From Clostridia bacterium (GTDB lineage: Bacteria; Bacillota; Clostridia; Oscillospirales; Acutalibacteraceae), in NCBI GenBank assembly GCA_017502965.1, contig JAFVTZ010000026.1, forward strand, positions 1-6,413: a stretch of 6,413 nt of DNA. Reading direction: 5' to 3'. Shown here in pieces: positions 5,101 to 6,413 of this stretch (positions are counted from its first letter, which is position 1; each line of letters opens with the position of its first letter). The notes below the pieces were generated by a model that made no database searches, was not told the DNA's origin, and was given only the letters and a program-made list of their open reading frames with translations. The position numbers were made by a program, and so were the translations under genes.

Positions 5101-6413
5101 CTACAGCGGTGTTGAATACGGCATCGCCCACAAAATCACTGCGTTTAATTCTGATTTCCTGCCATTTGTCCGATGCTGTTACAGTAAACGGAACAGTTAT
5201 ATGCGGATATGCGCTTCCGGTGTAGCAAAGGACACTGAGAGTTGTGCTGAAATCAACAGAAGACCTTACCCAGAATCTTATTTCGGCATATCCTTTATTT
5301 GCCCTTTCTGCAACACTTTCTGTCTTGGTTTCATAGAAATACATATTTCGGTCAGAAGCATTAAAGGCATCTTTATCTGTGAGTTCAACCTTAACAGCAT
5401 CTTTGAAATTAGAGTTATCTCCGACTATTTCGCCCGTAACTGTAAAGCCTTTGGATGCTGAATTCCAACATTCACCGTTAAATTCTGCTATTTTCTCCCC
5501 TTCTTCAGGTACAATAACTATTGTACCACCCTCAGGGTCAACCGATTCTTCAATGTATCCGTCATAGAACTCTATTGGGCTCATCTGAATTTTTTCGCCC
5601 ATATCAACAAATCCGTTTGTTGTCATAAAGCGGACAAGACAATACTTATAATTTCCCTCAAGAGCGGCAATCAACGCGGTTGCATCACCGGTGAAATCTT
5701 CACTCTTAAAACGAATTTCCTGCCACTTATCCGATGCAGTAACAGTAAGAGGCACTGTTATATGCGGATATGCGCTTCCGGTATATGCCATAACACTGAG
5801 AGTTGTAGTAAAATCAACAGAAGATTTTATCCAGAATCTCATATCAGCATAAGGAGTTTTTACCCACTCTGCTATACTTTCGGTTTTAGTCTCATACCAG
5901 GAAATATTTCTGTTTGGATTTGAATCGAAATTAGAGCGGTTTGTAATTTCAAATTCTAAAGCCGAAGTAAAATTGCGGTTATCGCCTACTATCTGAACAG
6001 TTTTTGTAAAACCGTCATTTGCAGCATACCAGCAACTGTCTTTAAACTCGGCAATTTTATTTCCCTTTTCAGGAGTAATAATTATAGTACCGCCGTCAGG
6101 GTTAACTGCCTCTGCAATACTTCCGTTATAAAACTCAACAGGACTTATCATAATCGTTTCGCCGGCATCAATAAAATCAGCGGTAGTCTGAACACGGAAT
6201 ACTGTATTACCCTGAGAAAGTTTAACTCCGTTATCAAAGGTTGAATTAGCAGTAAAATCACTGCGTTTGAATCTCAATTCCTGCCATTTTTCAGATGCAG
6301 TAATATTGAGCGGAACCGTAATATGCGGATAACCGTTTCCGTTTCCGTAATTCATAATACTGAGTGTTGCCGAAAAATCCTGAGTTGCTTTTATGTAAAA
6401 ACGAACCTCAGCA
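2111..6413 (-). CDS. Giant membrane-anchored surface protein with tandem carbohydrate-binding-module-like repeats, 5' end outside the window
   Basis: The frame is open to the right edge, so the gene starts outside; the first methionine in view (6355) lies inside a repeat unit and is not a start. In view are 1433 residues. Numbering from that methionine, about seven beta-rich units of roughly 165-210 residues follow one another. Each carries an A-E-I-R-F-W-V-K strand, a K-W-Q-E-(I/L/V)-R strand followed by a DF or similar loop, and a closing (V/I)-E-F-Y-(D/N)-G strand, often followed by a (V/I)-(D/N)-P-x-G-G-T linker. This looks like the jelly-roll (galactose-binding-like) fold of carbohydrate-binding modules, but I cannot assign a numbered family. 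Residues about 1209-1377 form an unrecognised C-terminal domain, 1381-1403 a transmembrane helix, and the end is the basic KKKGIIKGRNR. There is no LPXTG, SLH or dockerin motif. The protein is therefore probably held on the outer face of the membrane by its C-terminus. No catalytic domain is visible; one could lie upstream. Binding to glycan is inferred from fold and neighbours. Confidence 0.93.
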   Translation of the reverse strand, partial: AEVRFYIKATQDFSATLSIMNYGNGNGYPHITVPLNITASEKWQELRFKRSDFTANSTFDNGVKLSQGNTVFRVQTTADFIDAGETIMISPVEFYNGSIAEAVNPDGGTIIITPEKGNKIAEFKDSCWYAANDGFTKTVQIVGDNRNFTSALEFEITNRSNFDSNPNRNISWYETKTESIAEWVKTPYADMRFWIKSSVDFTTTLSVMAYTGSAYPHITVPLTVTASDKWQEIRFKSEDFTGDATALIAALEGNYKYCLVRFMTTNGFVDMGEKIQMSPIEFYDGYIEESVDPEGGTIVIVPEEGEKIAEFNGECWNSASKGFTVTGEIVGDNSNFKDAVKVELTDKDAFNASDRNMYFYETKTESVAERANKGYAEIRFWVRSSVDFSTTLSVLCYTGSAYPHITVPFTVTASDKWQEIRIKRSDFVGDAVFNTAVGEEFKYCAVRFISKPDFIAVGDSFEISPIEFYDGYISGEIDPAGGTIVIPDIYGELKATMPAKVINSFQGLQNKTVSVTDNKFISNALKLTATDLDKLYEKRQHVYTAGLEKPVDLSEWYNYSKAEIRLWVKVPHAMEITFLVVEQTPTAYPYISATVDIPAANGWQELRIPRSAFSSNAAFTGEYAKFFRILTPEGEDAKVKFLDFCESMYISQVEFYNGIIPESANKVDKGKAGKLVTTVDLVPANVNSSVVGKVDVTSNSNFKKAVAVQIENARTFADGEKSHYVHLDEQLIDISKWYNNPNAEIRFWVKTDKDIVLKFGFQNPFSKTPASYRAIWAQISVSGSDKWQEVRLVKKNFSENPDFDPKTVGRIKLIGEGDTAITSNEIFYMSDVQIYDGYVNKAVDPNGGTTSVSKENAVVATFSSFATKPQSGSSITAESVLADTNKYFTTAARLVAGKKTDYNVTLKTYYDLTDISRGKSGTLRLWVKSVDSKSFNIIFTDKNGKTVTLPFTAKATEKWQELRCELSKVNTKGFDFTKLFSVSVSGTLNSGAVLEIGKMELWKKTISTKIESDGGTLEPPLVLPPVWDALEKYSGKSEIFAKTATSNFWINDWNDKSRPRSITAYNRGLDNKDENYYRFTVFKEISVVEPSVYYENPTPAGFGFNNAVDFTPYLKTGTMRFWINVPKDMSVKITLKSQIDGKYTDSSVVIPLKKTTESNGFQEVRIPLKDFYDSAIKAGAKWNPYYIKHILIGGVDGCNAKTFLDKDEILNVTQFEFWKGEALEPAPYDPTRIFYSMRGEIFIKDVDEVLAKTAMFSAYRETLMTKQYENIVKKYFSGTSLNALYQIELISADAYNYKRVSAYDKVSVYIPVGDINTNNLSIAIYNSSGIHTCEFTVEDGYIVIPTKEFGMFLFMSGGKRNNVEFDYEDDLANQFMIIESDKKADNSENKANWFGSPVTLWLVIGGIILVIIAAAVVVILILKKKGIIKGRNR
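2147..2215 (-). other. C-terminal transmembrane helix of the giant surface protein
   Basis: Residues 1381-1403 are an unbroken hydrophobic stretch containing LVIGGIILVIIAAAVVV, followed at once by KKKGIIKGRNR and the stop. The basic tail indicates a cytoplasmic C-terminus and an extracellular bulk. There is no sortase motif before the helix, so it should act as a stable membrane anchor. Confidence 0.85.
2225..2731 (-). other. Unrecognised membrane-proximal domain of the giant surface protein
   Basis: Residues about 1209-1377 do not show the strand motifs of the repeats. A mixed first part (RIFYSMRGEIFIKDVDEVLA, then a probable helix around 1238-1257) is followed by beta-rich sequence with KVSVYIPVGDI and an Ig-like IYNSSGIHTCEFTVEDGYIV pattern. 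An FGMFLFMSGG strand follows, and an acidic, Asn/Lys-rich spacer leads to the membrane helix. I do not recognise a family. It may be a stalk domain that lifts the repeat array off the membrane. Confidence 0.5.
2732..3355 (-). repeat. CBM-like unit 7, enlarged and most diverged
   Basis: About 208 residues. The matching strands are TGTMRFWINVPKDM, NGFQEVRIPLKDF (Phe in place of the Trp of KWQE) and TQFEFWKG. The first half is longer than in other units and rich in aromatic residues (NFWINDW, YYRF, YYEN). Assignment as a repeat rests on these three strands and their order. Confidence 0.6.
3356..3856 (-). repeat. CBM-like unit 6, short and strongly diverged
   Basis: About 167 residues. It retains YYDLTDISRGKSGTLRLWVK, EKWQELRCELSKV and a closing GKMELWKK strand, followed by DGGT. 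A proline-rich stretch (EPPLVLPP) then leads to unit 7 and looks like a hinge. Confidence 0.65.
3857..4405 (-). repeat. CBM-like unit 5, diverged
   Basis: Recognisable strands are IDISKWYNNPNAEIRFWVK, SDKWQEVRLVKKNF and SDVQIYDGYV, ending in DPNGGT. The WYN(Y/N) stretch is shared with unit 4, so units 4 and 5 form a second subfamily distinct from units 1-3. Confidence 0.75.
4406..4945 (-). repeat. CBM-like unit 4, diverged
   Basis: The core strands are kept (AEIRLWVK, GWQELRIPRSAF, SQVEFYNG), but the first half differs from units 2 and 3. It has VDLSEWYNYSKAEIR in place of the ETKTES stretch, and the closing linker has lost the GGT motif (KVDKGKAGK). The loop between the core strands still contains a related TAYPYISATV. 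Confidence 0.75.
4946..5503 (-). repeat. CBM-like unit 3
   Basis: A complete unit of about 186 residues with the same order of motifs as unit 2: ECW near Cys296, IVGDNSNF, YETKTESVAE, YAEIRFWVRSSVDF, YTGSAYPHIT, DKWQEIRIKRSDF, KYCAVRF, SPIEFYDGYI, DPAGGT. It shares long near-identical DNA with unit 2 and so probably arose by recent in-frame duplication. Confidence 0.85.
5196..5221. repeat. 26-bp exact direct repeat, copy in unit 3 (partner 5757-5782)
   Basis: The 26 bases here are identical to 5757-5782, 561 bases (187 codons) away and in the same reading frame. They encode the GSAYPHI region of units 3 and 2. Flanking DNA is also nearly the same, including the 14-base ACACTGAGAGTTGT at 5232 and 5793. 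The sequence lies within coding DNA, so the repeat reflects duplication and not an independent element. Confidence 0.9.
5504..6064 (-). repeat. CBM-like unit 2
   Basis: A complete unit of about 187 residues: KIAEF start, SCW near Cys108, IVGDNRNF, a WYETKTESIAEW stretch, YADMRFWIKSSVDF, YTGSAYPHIT, DKWQEIRFKSEDF, KYCLVRF, SPIEFYDGYI and DPEGGT. It is the closest copy to unit 3: 34 of 38 residues are identical between 178-215 and 365-402. Confidence 0.85.
5757..5782. repeat. 26-bp exact direct repeat, copy in unit 2 (partner 5196-5221)
   Basis: This is the second copy of the repeat described for 5196-5221. The related stretch in unit 1 (around 6318-6340) differs at several positions and has an extra codon, so unit 1 is a more distant copy than units 2 and 3 are to each other. 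Confidence 0.9.
6065..6412 (-). repeat. CBM-like unit 1 (C-terminal part only)
   Basis: The window opens inside this unit at AEVRFYIKATQDF. It continues through GYPHITVPL, EKWQELRFKRSDF, SPVEFYNG and the NPDGGT linker. Compared with units 2 and 3 it has one extra residue in the Gly/Asn-rich loop (GNGNG in place of TGSA) and lacks the cysteine found in their YKYC strand. Confidence 0.8.

Noticed and set aside
4895..5461. A 188-codon open frame on the plus strand with several cysteines
   Set aside because: It lies entirely antisense to repeat units of the giant gene, its sequence mirrors the repeats, and it has no family resemblance. The minus-strand frame carries clear conserved motifs, so this is a shadow frame.
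6353..6355. ATG at 6355 as the start of the giant protein
   Set aside because: Codons upstream of it to the window edge continue in frame and encode AEVRFYIKATQDFSATL, which matches the strand preceding the same point in units 2 and 3. The ATG is therefore internal.
4946..6412. CRISPR array or mobile-element repeat
   Set aside because: The repeats are about 560 bases apart, in frame, and encode homologous protein domains; there are no short spacers, terminal inverted repeats or transposase.

Overview
This window is a stretch of one strand's operon, almost entirely coding, from what looks like a low-to-moderate GC Gram-positive bacterium, most likely a gut-type Clostridia (Bacillota). The evidence for that is the lipobox lipoprotein solute-binding protein, strong AGGTGA/AAAGGA-type ribosome binding sites, a C-terminal membrane anchor on a large surface protein, and the AT-rich base composition. 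The taxonomic call is an inference; no rRNA or other marker gene is present.

All three genes read on the minus strand, so the order of transcription runs from the right edge of the window to the left. (1) 6413 to 2111 is the 3' part of a very large gene. Its visible 1433 residues consist of about seven tandem beta-rich, carbohydrate-binding-module-like units, then a C-terminal domain I do not recognise, one transmembrane helix and a short basic tail. Its start lies outside the window. (2) 2105 to 780 encodes a family 1 type extracellular solute-binding lipoprotein of an ABC sugar importer. Its ribosome binding site overlaps the stop codon of gene 1. (3) 739 to 1 is the 5' part of a secreted protein with an N-terminal beta-rich domain followed by the beginning of a glycoside hydrolase family 16 (GH16) fold. 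The window ends before the catalytic residues. Only 40 bases separate genes 2 and 3 and I see no terminator there, so the three are probably cotranscribed.

Taken together, the layout suggests a Gram-positive polysaccharide-utilisation operon: a membrane-anchored array of putative glycan-binding modules, a lipoprotein that could take up released oligosaccharides, and a secreted endo-glucanase/galactanase-type enzyme. GH16 enzymes cut beta-1,3, beta-1,3-1,4 or beta-1,4 glucans and galactans, so such a glycan is the likely target, but the exact substrate cannot be read from this window. No ABC permease, regulator or promoter is visible; these would have to lie outside.

The most unusual element is the giant repeat protein. 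Its units grade from near-copies at the N-terminal end to strongly diverged copies at the C-terminal end, and it is translationally linked to the solute-binding protein. There is no non-coding stretch over 300 bases; the only gene-free interval is 740-779.
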